A stretch of DNA of 64,000 bases from JBDIVL01 sp039794405 (GCA_039794405.1 JBDIVL010000010.1:1-64000), one strand, 5' to 3'. Counted from the first letter of the stretch, positions 46,580-56,015 are shown. Notes: a model not told the origin generated them from the letters alone. A program made the numbers and translations.

Positions 46580-47302
46580 TCATATGTTGATCCAAGGTGT
46601 AGCAATAATATATTTAACATTAAACGCTAACCGAAAAACCATCTTAATCACCGTACCAATCATGGTAAGAAGGAGACCCATCGTAATAGTGTACCTGATA
46701 ACGCCAAGCTTTAAGAAAAAGTCTCTTTTAACAATTGCAGGAAGGACTAAACCCAAAAAATAAAAACCAAGCATAAAAGCAACACCTACTGGCAATGGTA
46801 AGTTATGCAACGGCGGCGGGGTGGGAAAATCATGAGTCCATGCTTCCCATGGCCAGAAAAACGCCCAAAAAGGGCCTCGAAGTGCGGTACCGATATAGAT
46901 TAAAATATACCAAAGTACATAACCAATGACAAAAACGCTTACTGCAAATTTCCTCTCCTTAAATGTATAATAACCGTTTCCTTTGGGATTATTATCTAAA
47001 TAAGGAATAAGTATTAAACCTAGAATAATGATACTTGGAAGCACGACACCAGCATACCAAGGATCAAAATAAACCAGAGCCTCTTGTAAACCTAAGAAAT
47101 ACCACGGTGCCTTTGCCGGGTTTTCGGCTTGACCAGGATTTGAGAGTTCTCTTAGCGGAGCATCTACAACATAAGAATAAAAAAGTAATCCTACCGTAAC
47201 AAAAATTGCTGCCAAGAATTCCTTAGCAACGAGATTGGGCCAGGTAAACACCCTATCGTCTTTAAATTCAACCGATCCTTTCTTTTCCTCCCTTACTTCC
47301 AT
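46580..47302 (-). CDS. Cytochrome b C-terminal part (subunit IV-like)
   Basis: 240 residues from ATG 47302 behind GAGGAG; the longer open frame has no ribosome site. It carries four or five helices and the quinol-site block KAPWYFLGLQEALVYFDPW (about 62-80), where the usual PEWY reads APWY. This is the subunit IV type of b6f-like complexes. It is 58 bases downstream of the b6-type gene. Confidence 0.9.
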   Translation of the reverse strand: MEVREEKKGSVEFKDDRVFTWPNLVAKEFLAAIFVTVGLLFYSYVVDAPLRELSNPGQAENPAKAPWYFLGLQEALVYFDPWYAGVVLPSIIILGLILIPYLDNNPKGNGYYTFKERKFAVSVFVIGYVLWYILIYIGTALRGPFWAFFWPWEAWTHDFPTPPPLHNLPLPVGVAFMLGFYFLGLVLPAIVKRDFFLKLGVIRYTITMGLLLTMIGTVIKMVFRLAFNVKYIIATPWINI

Positions 47303-47360
47303 AGAACTACTCCTCAGAATTTCTTCAAACGATAACAAGAATACACGAATCTAATAAATA

Positions 47361-48131
47361 CTATAACGGACCTGAAATACCACCATCCTTGCGTACTCTC
47401 CAGAAATGTACCATCATCAACGCAGATGCCATTATCGGTATTGCAATACAATGCCAAACATAGGCTCGTAATAGGGCTGGGGCCTCAATCAGCGTTCCCC
47501 CTAACAAGGCGAAACGTATATCATTGTCAGGTCTCATTCCCAATATATATGCAAATGGTCCTTCATGGCCTAAAAATGGCGTTGCCCGAGCCATATTCGT
47601 ACCCACTGTTATAGCCCAGTAGCCAAGCTGATCCCAAGGTAACAAGTAACCGGTAAAACTTAGCAAAAATGTGAGTACTAATAAAACCACTCCGACAACC
47701 CAGTTAAATTGTCGTGGTGGTTTATACGAACCAGTCAAAAATACACGGAACATGTGTACACTCACCGTAATTACCATTGCGTGTGCACCCCATCGGTGAG
47801 AATTTCTTAAAAGCCTGCCAAACGGTACAACATACATTAAATCCATAATATCTGCATATGCCCTATTTACATCGGGAACATAATAAAACATTAACAGGAT
47901 TCCTGTAATCGTTTCGAAAAGGAATATAAAAAACGTGATTCCTCCCATACACCATGTAAAACGAATCTTCGTACCATGTTCCCTAACCTTTGCGGGATGC
48001 AAATGCAACCATATGTTACTAATTATCTGAAGTACCCGATTCCTCGGGGTATCTGCATAACCGTGGCGAAATATAGACTTCCAAATTTCGCTTTCCGTAA
48101 TTTTCTTTTTTAAATCAGGAATTAATTTCAT
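47361..48131 (-). CDS. Cytochrome b, b6 type
   Basis: 256 residues with four helices. Heme ligands: in helix B, H of SHRW and H of SVHMF are 14 apart; in helix D, H of VWHC and H of MVHFW are 15 apart, the spacing of b6f rather than bc1. A cysteine (about position 62 in TWCMGG) lies near where b6 proteins attach heme cn, but assignment is uncertain. It forms the quinol-oxidising core with the subunit IV-like and Rieske proteins. ATG 48131 follows AAGGGA. Confidence 0.93.
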   Translation of the reverse strand: MKLIPDLKKKITESEIWKSIFRHGYADTPRNRVLQIISNIWLHLHPAKVREHGTKIRFTWCMGGITFFIFLFETITGILLMFYYVPDVNRAYADIMDLMYVVPFGRLLRNSHRWGAHAMVITVSVHMFRVFLTGSYKPPRQFNWVVGVVLLVLTFLLSFTGYLLPWDQLGYWAITVGTNMARATPFLGHEGPFAYILGMRPDNDIRFALLGGTLIEAPALLRAYVWHCIAIPIMASALMMVHFWRVRKDGGISGPL

Positions 48132-48199
48132 TTGAATATCCCTTTCATCCGCATCACTTTTAACCTAATCCTCCCTATTATATTAAAAAGTTTATTGCC

Positions 48200-49960
48200 T
48201 TATACCTCCCTTTCTCCTAACATTTTATTGATTTCTTCATTAGGCTTCCAAAGCACACGCTTTAAAGATATGACACCTACAGGGCAATCTTTACAATTTC
48301 CGCATCGAATACAAGCATCGGTATTTCTTAATACGATACCGTCCTTGCTGATGAACGGACGGTACCCTTTCCCCTCTTCATATACATCTATTTGCTTGAG
48401 TGCCCCAACAGGGCATACCATACTGCACCTTCCACAAAGCACGCATTCGTTTGTTTCTACATTAATACTCAAATCACATTTCAAACAGCGTGCAGACTCT
48501 ATTTCTGCTTGGGATTCCGTAAGGCCCAGTTCGACCATATCAAATGTACCCTCTCTTTTTTCGACTGGTAACAACTGCATCTTTTGACGTGGAACGGCAT
48601 CATAATTTTCTTCACGGAGATCCATTTCGTTATCTAAAAGGGTAACCCAAACTTTTTTCTTAGGCTCTTCAATTTCTTCCCCTCTTATATATCGGTCAAT
48701 AGACTTTGCAGCGGTGTGCCCTTGTGCAATACATTCAATAACAGTACTTGGACCTAATGTTACATCACCTCCAGCGAAAATACCTTTCTTATTTGTTAGG
48801 AGACTATCATCAACAGCAATCGTTCCCCACTTTGTAACATTAAAATTATGAGCATCTCCAAGAAATCTGAGGTCAGATTCCTGACTAATGGCAGTAATAA
48901 TACAATCTGTTTCAATGATAAATTCAGAGTTAGGAACCGGCTCAGGTCTTCTTCTTCCACTACTATCAGGCTTACCCAATTTCATTTTAATACACTCTAG
49001 GGCCTTTGCCTTTCCATTTTCAGTTAAAATTCTGACAGGTGCTGCAAGAAAGTGGAATTTCACTCCTTCATGTTCCGCCTCTTCAACCTCCCAGGGAAGC
49101 GCCGGCATCTCCTCCCGCGTTCTTCTGTAGACAATACAGACCTCCTGACTCAAACGCTGCGATGTTCTCGCAGCATCGATAGCCGAGTTTCCACCACCAA
49201 TCACTGCTACTTTTTTCCCTGGACTTCTCGTATCGCCAGCATTCACGTTCTTCAGAAATTCCAGACAATCCATGACACCCTCGGTTCCTTCTTCTCCCGG
49301 AATTTCAAGCCTTTTCCCCTTTTGAGCGCCCACCGCAATAAACACAGCACGGTACCCTTCTTTAAACAAATCAGCAATCGTCTTACCTGGGCTTCCAATA
49401 GAGGTATTTGTTTTTATCTCCACACCTCGTTCCAGAATATGGCTTACATCAAACATAATCTGTTCTCGAGGAAGTCTGTAAGATGGGATAGCCCACATCA
49501 TCATACCACCAACCTGGGATTCTTTTTCGAATACCGTTACCTTATATCCCATTCCCGCAAGGTCATTGGCTGCCGTTAATCCCGCAGGACCGGCTCCAAT
49601 TACGGCTACCCTTTCTTCCCTCTGCTTTATTTTTGGAACTGGAATTCTTATCTTGTTCTTATAAACATAATCCGTAACAAAACGCTTTAAAGCATCTATC
49701 GCCACCGGGCGGTCAAAATCGCCACGTTTGCATTTACTTTCACAGGGGTGCGGGCAAATATATCCACACACGGCGGGGAAAGGGTTCGTTTCTTTCATCA
49801 GTTCGTATGATTCACGATATTTCCCTTCCTTAATCAGACGAATATAACCGGGAGCATCCATATGTGCTGGACATCGGTGCTGGCAGCGAATATTCTTTTG
49901 CAACCAATCTAAATCAACAAGCGCACGTATTCCTTGTTTCGTTAATGTTGCTTGATTCAT
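48200..49960 (-). CDS. GltD/NfnB-like FAD-NAD(P) oxidoreductase with ferredoxin domains
   Basis: 586 residues from ATG 49960 behind AAGGA. The N-terminal Fe-S region has CQHRCPAH and CGYICPHPCESKC. The FAD site is GAGPAGLTAAND and the NAD(P) site GGGNSAIDAART, as in glutamate-synthase small subunits and NfnB. The C-terminus adds two [4Fe-4S] sets: CVLCGRCSMVCPVG and CIRCGNCKDCPVG. Encoded between Rieske and cytochrome b genes, it may link the quinol complex to NAD(P)H or ferredoxin, a known peculiarity of anammox bc clusters. Confidence 0.92.
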   Translation of the reverse strand: MNQATLTKQGIRALVDLDWLQKNIRCQHRCPAHMDAPGYIRLIKEGKYRESYELMKETNPFPAVCGYICPHPCESKCKRGDFDRPVAIDALKRFVTDYVYKNKIRIPVPKIKQREERVAVIGAGPAGLTAANDLAGMGYKVTVFEKESQVGGMMMWAIPSYRLPREQIMFDVSHILERGVEIKTNTSIGSPGKTIADLFKEGYRAVFIAVGAQKGKRLEIPGEEGTEGVMDCLEFLKNVNAGDTRSPGKKVAVIGGGNSAIDAARTSQRLSQEVCIVYRRTREEMPALPWEVEEAEHEGVKFHFLAAPVRILTENGKAKALECIKMKLGKPDSSGRRRPEPVPNSEFIIETDCIITAISQESDLRFLGDAHNFNVTKWGTIAVDDSLLTNKKGIFAGGDVTLGPSTVIECIAQGHTAAKSIDRYIRGEEIEEPKKKVWVTLLDNEMDLREENYDAVPRQKMQLLPVEKREGTFDMVELGLTESQAEIESARCLKCDLSINVETNECVLCGRCSMVCPVGALKQIDVYEEGKGYRPFISKDGIVLRNTDACIRCGNCKDCPVGVISLKRVLWKPNEEINKMLGEREV

Positions 49961-50003
49961 ATCTATATCCTTACTAAAAAAAAGGATTATTGAAAATTTT
50001 ATA

Positions 50004-50522
50004 TTACACAACTAATTCTGTTTCAAGAGGCACTTTTTTACTTGTATCAACAATTAATTTACCAGTATCATCGAGGAACATATCAAAATGATCCAATGGC
50101 CTCGGTGCAGGACCGGCGAAATTAACACCATTTCGATAGTATTTACTACCATGGCATGGGCATTCAAAAATATTTTTCTCTTTTGAGAATTCTACTGCAC
50201 ATCCCAAATGTTGACAGACAACGGAAATGGCCTTAAAGCTATTGCCGTCGCGTACAACGAATATTTTTCTTGATTTTAATGTTGTTACAGAATTTTCCGC
50301 ATAAGTCTTTGGCTCACCTACAGCAAATTTTGGCGAAGGCTCGTAAAGTACCTTAGGATAAAAAAAGCCTTTGTACCCAAAGATTTGCGATACATAGGCC
50401 CCTACTGTCGCAAAAAACAAGCCCCATCCGGCTAAAGATAAGAAATTTCTCCGAGAAACTGTGAACCATAGTCCCCCTCGATTTTCCGTTTCATTGCATG
50501 TTTTTTTCCCTTTAGTTTCCAT
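50004..50522 (-). CDS. Rieske iron-sulfur protein
   Basis: 172 residues from ATG 50522 with AAGGAG 7 bases upstream. A Tat-like SRRNFLSLAGWG plus one helix anchors it. Cluster ligands are in CQHLGC (about 98-103) and CPCHGS (about 118-123), with both disulfide cysteines. It transfers electrons from quinol at the cytochrome b site to c-type hemes. First gene of the complex operon. Confidence 0.95.
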   Translation of the reverse strand: METKGKKTCNETENRGGLWFTVSRRNFLSLAGWGLFFATVGAYVSQIFGYKGFFYPKVLYEPSPKFAVGEPKTYAENSVTTLKSRKIFVVRDGNSFKAISVVCQHLGCAVEFSKEKNIFECPCHGSKYYRNGVNFAGPAPRPLDHFDMFLDDTGKLIVDTSKKVPLETELVV

Positions 50523-50677
50523 AAAAAATCTCCTTACAAAAAGCATTATTCTTTAAATTATTATCATGATATTATACCGTCAAAAATACTTATATTTTAT
50601 ACAATTTACGGAAGCCGCATATTATATTTAACCATGAAAAAAGTCAAGTACATTTTATTAGAACCTGCAATATATTT

Positions 50678-50923
50678 TCACATCTTTTTTACCAGTAAAT
50701 GGTATGCACCTTCTCTATTTTCAACCTTGATAATTTTATGCCCCTCTTCTTTCAAACTTCGGGGAACACTTCTTATTGGTTCCCCATCATCTAATACCAC
50801 TTCTAAGACCTGACCCGAATTCATCATTTCTAGCTTTAACTTTGTTTTTACAAAGTTAATAGGGCAGAGTACACCTCTTAAATCAATTTGGTCATCAGGA
50901 ATAATCTTTTCATCTTGTTCCAT
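50678..50923 (-). CDS. tusA: TusA/SirA-family sulfur carrier
   Basis: 81 residues. The core LRGVLCPINFVKTKLKLE has the active cysteine in a CPxN rather than the classic CPxP form, a variant I associate with sulfur-assimilation clusters. Two-strand/two-helix length fits. GGAG precedes ATG 50923. It lies after cysK and the JAMM protease and probably carries persulfide sulfur. Confidence 0.88.
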   Translation of the reverse strand: MEQDEKIIPDDQIDLRGVLCPINFVKTKLKLEMMNSGQVLEVVLDDGEPIRSVPRSLKEEGHKIIKVENREGAYHLLVKKM

Positions 50924-51011
50924 ATGTAAAGCTCCAGATGTATTATATTTTTGTATATCGGTAAAACATGTAATCCTAAATTGTACAGAAAAACCTAACC
51001 GAGGACATTAC

Positions 51012-51428
51012 TCAAAATAAACTTATTCTCTCTTCTCTAAATTGCCTTGTTTCCTCATCAAGAACCCAAGACTTAATATCGATTTTTTCTCCCTTCTCTA
51101 TAGCTACAATCATGTAGGAATATCCACCCCATGCACGTTCCGTATCATATGCCGATGGAGTTGCCGGATGGTCTGGATGAGAATGATATATACCTATGAT
51201 CTGAAGGCCTTTCTTTGCTGCTTCTTTATCGGTTTTATCAAACTCTTTACCATCAATCTCATATCTGTCATGGGTCCTTTCTGTATTTTTATTCTGGACA
51301 GGGTATACTTCAACAACTTTTTTTCCAGATGTATTCGTACCAGTTAAAAATCCACAACACTCCAAAGGGTAGTGCTTTTTAACCTGATTCTTTATTTCAC
51401 GGAGACTGACATCATCGATGTATAGCAT
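51012..51428 (-). CDS. JAMM/M67 metallopeptidase (Mov34/MPN, sulfur-carrier-processing type)
   Basis: 138 residues. The JAMM zinc motif is complete: upstream Glu near residue 22 (LECCGFL), then HSHPDHPATPSAYD (about 82-95; H-x-H, S, D). Small prokaryotic members cut amino acids or peptides off the C-terminus of ubiquitin-like sulfur carriers after cysteine or homocysteine synthesis. cysK, tusA and sulfite reductase next door fit this. No ThiS-like carrier or E1-like enzyme is present in the window. Confidence 0.88.
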   Translation of the reverse strand: MLYIDDVSLREIKNQVKKHYPLECCGFLTGTNTSGKKVVEVYPVQNKNTERTHDRYEIDGKEFDKTDKEAAKKGLQIIGIYHSHPDHPATPSAYDTERAWGGYSYMIVAIEKGEKIDIKSWVLDEETRQFREERISLF

Positions 51429-51467
51429 ACAGTAAGCCCATTACGCATAATAATTTTAACGTTCTTC

Positions 51468-52424
51468 TTACATGCCTGCCCAAAAACTTGTACTCAGATA
51501 GCGATCACCTCTATCAGGAAAGATCGTAACGATCAAACCACGCTCAATTTCGTTTGCAACCTTCAAAGATGCAATAAGCGCGGCACCCGAAGAGTATCCC
51601 ACAAAAAACCCTTCTTCGGCAGCAAGCCCTTTGACGGCAACATAGGCATCTTCTGTCTCTACAGCCATCTTTCTATCCGGAAAATGCTTATCATAAATAG
51701 TAGGGACAATCGAAGTAGCCATATGCTTCATTCCCTCCAACCCATGAATGGGGGTCGCAGGTTCAACTGCAATTACTTGGACATCAGGATTGCATTCTTT
51801 TAAACGACGCCCCGTGCCCATGAGGGTACCACTAGTACCCAAACAGGCAATAAAATGAGTTATTTTACCACCCGTTTGCTCCCATATTTCCTTGCCTGTA
51901 GTTTCATAGTGTGCCATCCAATTAGCAGCGTTATTGTACTGATCGGCATAAAAATATTTTGAGGGGTCTTCATTTACTATCCTCTTTGCCTCTATCATAG
52001 CACCATCTGAGCCCAACAATGGATCAGTAAATATGATCTTGGCTCCAAAGGCACGTACAATCCTTTTCCGTTCTTCACTTACATTAAGAGGCATTACTAA
52101 AGTTACTTTATACCCCTTTGAGGCGCCAATGAGGGCATAAGCAATACCGGTGTTTCCAGAAGTTGAATCTACAATAATCTTATCGTAGTTTAGTTTTCCT
52201 GATTTTTCCGCCTCTTCTATAATTCGCAAGGCCGGGCGGTCCTTTACAGAGCCACCGGGGTTAAACCACTCTGCTTTGGCGTAAATTTCTACATCTTTAT
52301 CCTTTAATCCTTTCTTAAATTTATTAATTCTCAACAGAGGGGTATTTCCTACACGGTCTAAAATTGAACTTCTTGGTACCGGTTTTAACGTATACTTAGC
52401 ATTTTTTACTACTGCACCTGTCAC
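51468..52424 (-). CDS. cysK: Cysteine synthase (O-acetylserine sulfhydrylase family)
   Basis: 318 residues; start GTG 52424 after GAGAGG. The PLP lysine is in GGSVKDRPALRI (K about 61), the substrate loop is STSGNTG and the phosphate loop GTSGTLMGTGR. It makes cysteine from O-acetylserine and sulfide, or from a thiocarboxylated carrier in CysM-like forms. It stands between a DsrE-like and a JAMM protease gene. Confidence 0.94.
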   Translation of the reverse strand: MTGAVVKNAKYTLKPVPRSSILDRVGNTPLLRINKFKKGLKDKDVEIYAKAEWFNPGGSVKDRPALRIIEEAEKSGKLNYDKIIVDSTSGNTGIAYALIGASKGYKVTLVMPLNVSEERKRIVRAFGAKIIFTDPLLGSDGAMIEAKRIVNEDPSKYFYADQYNNAANWMAHYETTGKEIWEQTGGKITHFIACLGTSGTLMGTGRRLKECNPDVQVIAVEPATPIHGLEGMKHMATSIVPTIYDKHFPDRKMAVETEDAYVAVKGLAAEEGFFVGYSSGAALIASLKVANEIERGLIVTIFPDRGDRYLSTSFWAGM

Positions 52425-52442
52425 AACATTACCTCTCTTCTC

Positions 52443-52862
52443 TTAGATAAATAATTGTGTTTCTGCTCCATCAGCCATTTCCAATAAGGTAGTCAGTCCA
52501 AGGATATCATCTACTTTAGATTTAACTACAGATTCCTCCAACTCCATAAATTTTACAGCAGCCGTACACGCATAAACTTTTAGATTTCCCATCATTCTTA
52601 CATCCTGAAGTATCTCTTTAAGTGAGATTGGATTAAGATCTTGCATCCGTTTTGACAATCGTCCACCCTCTTCGCCAAACTCGGAAACAAGCCTTGCGAC
52701 ATCAAATTCTTCATTTACAAACCTCTTCAATGCCCAAAAGAAAAGAAAAATATATGTCTCTTTCCCCATTGAAGCTGCTGTAATGGCTAAGGTTATGATC
52801 TGATAAAGCTTATCATAGGTACCACTATGAGCGAATATAATGAATCTTTTTCTATCTTTCAT
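52443..52862 (-). CDS. DsrE-family protein
   Basis: 139 residues with the DsrE/DsrF fold pattern: IFAHSGTYDKLYQIITLAITAASMGKE at the start (residues about 8-34), IFLFFWALK, then VYACTAAVKFMELEE with a conserved-type cysteine. Such proteins relay sulfur or act as small peroxiredoxin-like partners. It sits in the sulfite-reduction/cysteine cluster, 18 bases before cysK. Confidence 0.85.
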   Translation of the reverse strand: MKDRKRFIIFAHSGTYDKLYQIITLAITAASMGKETYIFLFFWALKRFVNEEFDVARLVSEFGEEGGRLSKRMQDLNPISLKEILQDVRMMGNLKVYACTAAVKFMELEESVVKSKVDDILGLTTLLEMADGAETQLFI

Positions 52863-53027
52863 ATCAAATCATTGCAGTGTTACTGTGGAAAAACTCTTTT
52901 TTAGAATGTCAAATACGAAACCTGTTTCTGACAGGTTCGGGAATAAATTCTCATCGCCCAATCCCATTTTAGATTTTGGCATTTGACATCTCGTATGCTT
53001 TTTCTTGTTTGTTGCAGATCCGATACT

Positions 53028-53921
53028 CTAGGGCATTTTTGTAAACGCATCTGCCACTTCTTTTCTAAACTTATCAATACCTACACGGTCTATGCAAGAA
53101 CCGACTCTCTCCTTGGGTTTACCATTCTCTTTGTACCATTTTATCGTTGCGGAGATAAAATCATTTACTTTATCGTCAGGTAAAAAATTAACTACCTGGT
53201 TTGCCTCACGCGGATGCCTCCCATGCTTTCCACCAACACGCACCAACCAGCCCTTTTTCTTGTCTTTCCAGGCATCGGTTGGACATGCCTTTATACAATC
53301 ACCACAATACACACATTTCGTCTCATCAAACATTGGCCTACCTTCTTTATCAGAAACAATTGCCCCTTCCATACACGCCTTTGCACACAAGGTACATCCG
53401 TTACAGAGGTCTTTACTCCATATGGGGTAAACGACTCCTTGAAATCCCAGATCCATTTCCCTTGTCCTCGTGCAATCAATTGGACAGCCGGAGAATCCCA
53501 TCTTAAACTTATGATGGCAAGGAATGCCGAAAAACTTCTCATCGACCTCCAATGCCTTCGACTGTGTATCCATAATCCCGTTAGGATTATACTCACAACC
53601 GCCGCATGCTGTGGGTACCCTGACCCGAGGACCACAGGAAGCAACCTTTTGACCTACCGCAGCCAACTCTTTCACCACAGTATCAAAATCGTCAATGTGA
53701 ACACCAATAATTTCTACTGATTGTCTGAAACTTAAATGGCAGTATCCCATCCGGCTGTATTTCTTCGCAACCTCTGCAATCTTCAATAGTCTTTCGGGTG
53801 TAATCCGGCCTCCAGGAACCTTTAACCGAACGGTAAAAAGGTCTTTTTGGGTTTGTTTTATAAAACCACCGGATTTTAATTCATTCACATCAACTCTTTG
53901 TGTCAAGGTTTTCTCAGCCAT
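53028..53921 (-). CDS. Siroheme sulfite/nitrite reductase with 2x[4Fe-4S] ferredoxin insert
   Basis: 297 residues from ATG 53921 behind GGGAG. An N-terminal ferredoxin-like half domain (LFTVRLKVPGGRITPERL) is followed by the siroheme/[4Fe-4S] cysteines in TACGGCEYN and FSGCPIDCTR; the first pair is CX2C instead of the usual CX5C. Then two ferredoxin sets CNGCTLCAKAC and CVYCGDCIKACP. The size fits single-subunit AsrC-like or small DsrAB-like reductases. The siroheme synthase upstream and cysK downstream suggest assimilatory sulfite reduction to sulfide. Confidence 0.88.
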   Translation of the reverse strand: MAEKTLTQRVDVNELKSGGFIKQTQKDLFTVRLKVPGGRITPERLLKIAEVAKKYSRMGYCHLSFRQSVEIIGVHIDDFDTVVKELAAVGQKVASCGPRVRVPTACGGCEYNPNGIMDTQSKALEVDEKFFGIPCHHKFKMGFSGCPIDCTRTREMDLGFQGVVYPIWSKDLCNGCTLCAKACMEGAIVSDKEGRPMFDETKCVYCGDCIKACPTDAWKDKKKGWLVRVGGKHGRHPREANQVVNFLPDDKVNDFISATIKWYKENGKPKERVGSCIDRVGIDKFRKEVADAFTKMP

Positions 53922-54074
53922 GTATACTCCCAATATTCTAAAGCTGTTCGTTTATAAACAATTAGTAAAACAATAGTTACATAATTAATATTTGAAAACT
54001 AATGTTAGCAATTCCCCAAAAATCTTGCAAGTAAAAAGTCTATAGACATTTATAAGTTGCTTATTTCATATACC

Positions 54075-54713
54075 TTATGTAGTTTTAATATTTTTTTCTG
54101 AAATAATCCCTAGTGTCTTCTTTTTTGCTTCGGATATGCCCTTTTCCTTAATAATCTCAAGTATATCGAATTCTGCAATACGTTGTAAAATATCACGTCT
54201 TACAGATTCCTCCCTTATTTCAGAAAGAACCTTCCTCCGCATTTCCGATAAAAGCTTGGTAAATAGACCATATTCATTTCCAAATTGCTTTTCCAGATAC
54301 TCACGAATGTTACGTGCTAAAGCAGGACTTGATCCACCAGTCGAAATACTGATACAGAGATCCCCTCGTACAAGAGTTGAAGGTACAATAAAAGAACAAA
54401 ATTCCGGTCTATCAACAACATTTACCAATATCCCTTTCTTCACAGCATCAGAGTAAACCTTTTTATTCACCTCTTCGTCATCTGTAGAAGCAACAACTAC
54501 TACTGCTTCATCGAGAAACACCTCCTCATACTTCTGTTTAACCCGTTCTATTTCCGTTTCTTTTTCGAGTTCAGGACAAAACAGAGGGGATACGACTGTT
54601 ACCCTTGCGCCCGATTCTTTTAGACTACACACCTTACGCCAGGCGACATTACCACCACCGACTACCACACATTTTTTATCCTGTATATTCAGGAGTATAG
54701 GATAATATTTCAT
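54075..54713 (-). CDS. Precorrin-2 dehydrogenase / sirohydrochlorin ferrochelatase (siroheme synthase N-part)
   Basis: 212 residues, Met8/CysG N-terminal type. The NAD site is GGGNVAWRKV (about 18-27); ASTDDEEVN and FIVPSTLVRGDLCISISTGG (split near residues 107-126) are family blocks. It oxidises precorrin-2 and inserts iron to give siroheme for the adjacent sulfite reductase. The methyltransferase part of CysG is absent, as in split systems. Confidence 0.92.
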   Translation of the reverse strand: MKYYPILLNIQDKKCVVVGGGNVAWRKVCSLKESGARVTVVSPLFCPELEKETEIERVKQKYEEVFLDEAVVVVASTDDEEVNKKVYSDAVKKGILVNVVDRPEFCSFIVPSTLVRGDLCISISTGGSSPALARNIREYLEKQFGNEYGLFTKLLSEMRRKVLSEIREESVRRDILQRIAEFDILEIIKEKGISEAKKKTLGIISEKNIKTT

Positions 54714-54725
54714 CTTACCTCAACA

Positions 54726-56015
54726 TTATAAAAAATTTTCACATTTGATTAGATCTTCATACGTCTCACGTTTCCTGATAATTCGGTACTGATCTCCATC
54801 GACGAGTACCTCGCACGGACGAGGACGGGAATTGTAACTGGAACTCATGGTAAAACCATAAGCGCCGGTACTGAATACTGCCAGCAGGTCTCCTTCTTGT
54901 ACCATCGGTAAAGCCCTATTAGTAGCAAAGGTATCGCTACTTTCACAAACCGGTCCTACGATATCCACTAAATCCATACCCTTTTTTCTTGTAGATTTAT
55001 CAGGATTCTCTTCCTGTGGCATTTTTATATTCGTATTTACAGGCCATATTCGATGGAAGGCATCGTAGAGGGCCGGACGGATCAAATCATTCATAGCAGC
55101 ATCGCAAATAATGAATTTTTTACCATGCAAGGTCTCTTTGATATAAATTACCCTACTAGCTAAAATTCCAGAATTTCCAACAATAAACCGTCCTGGCTCC
55201 ATGATGAGATGACACTGCATCTTTTTTACCAGCGGAAGGATTTTTGATGCATAATCTTTTGGCTGTATTACTTTTCCTCCTGTATATGATATACAATAGC
55301 CACCACCAATATTTATATATGCAATATCCATCCCTGCATCTCTGCACTTTTGAACAAGAACCACAATCTTTTTGAGGGCATGGACATAAGGATCGGTAGT
55401 ATAGATTGGTGAGCCAAGATGTACGTGCAATCCACATATGCTGATATTCGAATATCTCGCAGAATGTTTGATAAGATTTTCAGCTTCAGTAAAATCTATA
55501 CCAAACTTATTTTCCTTTTTCCCCGTAGTAGTCTTTGCATGTGTTTTTGCGTCGATATCAGGATTAATCCGCAAGGCCACCCTTGGTATTTTACCAGTTT
55601 CCCCGGCTATCGTATTAATATGTTCAAGTTCTGATGCAGACTCAACATTAAACATAAAAATATCATTCTCCAGAGCATACCTTATTTCCTTATCAGTCTT
55701 CCCAACCCCAGCAAACACAATCTTTGACGGATCACCACCGGCCTTGAGAGCGTGAAACAATTCCCCTCCAGAAACCACATCAAAACCAGACCCTTCTTCT
55801 GCTAATAAACTGCAAATGGAAAGGCTTGAATTGGATTTCACAGAAAAACAGATCAAGGTCTCAACATCCTGGAAGGCTGATTTTAACTCACGATACCGTG
55901 CTAAAATAGCATTTTTACTATAGATATAGACAGGTGTTCCCACCGATGAAACAATATCATCTACCCTTACATTTTCACAAAAAAGCGTCCTGTTCTTGTA
56001 TTCAAAAGCATCCAT
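54726..56015 (-). CDS. lysA: Diaminopimelate decarboxylase
   Basis: 429 residues. The PLP lysine is in CFSVKSNSS (about 57-65), the glycine-rich phosphate loop in YINIGGGYC, and the active-site cysteine in VGPVCESSDTF; the C-terminal GAYGFTMSSSYNSRPRP is diagnostic of the last lysine-biosynthesis step (meso-DAP to lysine). It lies 12 bases upstream of the siroheme gene. Confidence 0.95.
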   Translation of the reverse strand: MDAFEYKNRTLFCENVRVDDIVSSVGTPVYIYSKNAILARYRELKSAFQDVETLICFSVKSNSSLSICSLLAEEGSGFDVVSGGELFHALKAGGDPSKIVFAGVGKTDKEIRYALENDIFMFNVESASELEHINTIAGETGKIPRVALRINPDIDAKTHAKTTTGKKENKFGIDFTEAENLIKHSARYSNISICGLHVHLGSPIYTTDPYVHALKKIVVLVQKCRDAGMDIAYINIGGGYCISYTGGKVIQPKDYASKILPLVKKMQCHLIMEPGRFIVGNSGILASRVIYIKETLHGKKFIICDAAMNDLIRPALYDAFHRIWPVNTNIKMPQEENPDKSTRKKGMDLVDIVGPVCESSDTFATNRALPMVQEGDLLAVFSTGAYGFTMSSSYNSRPRPCEVLVDGDQYRIIRKRETYEDLIKCENFL

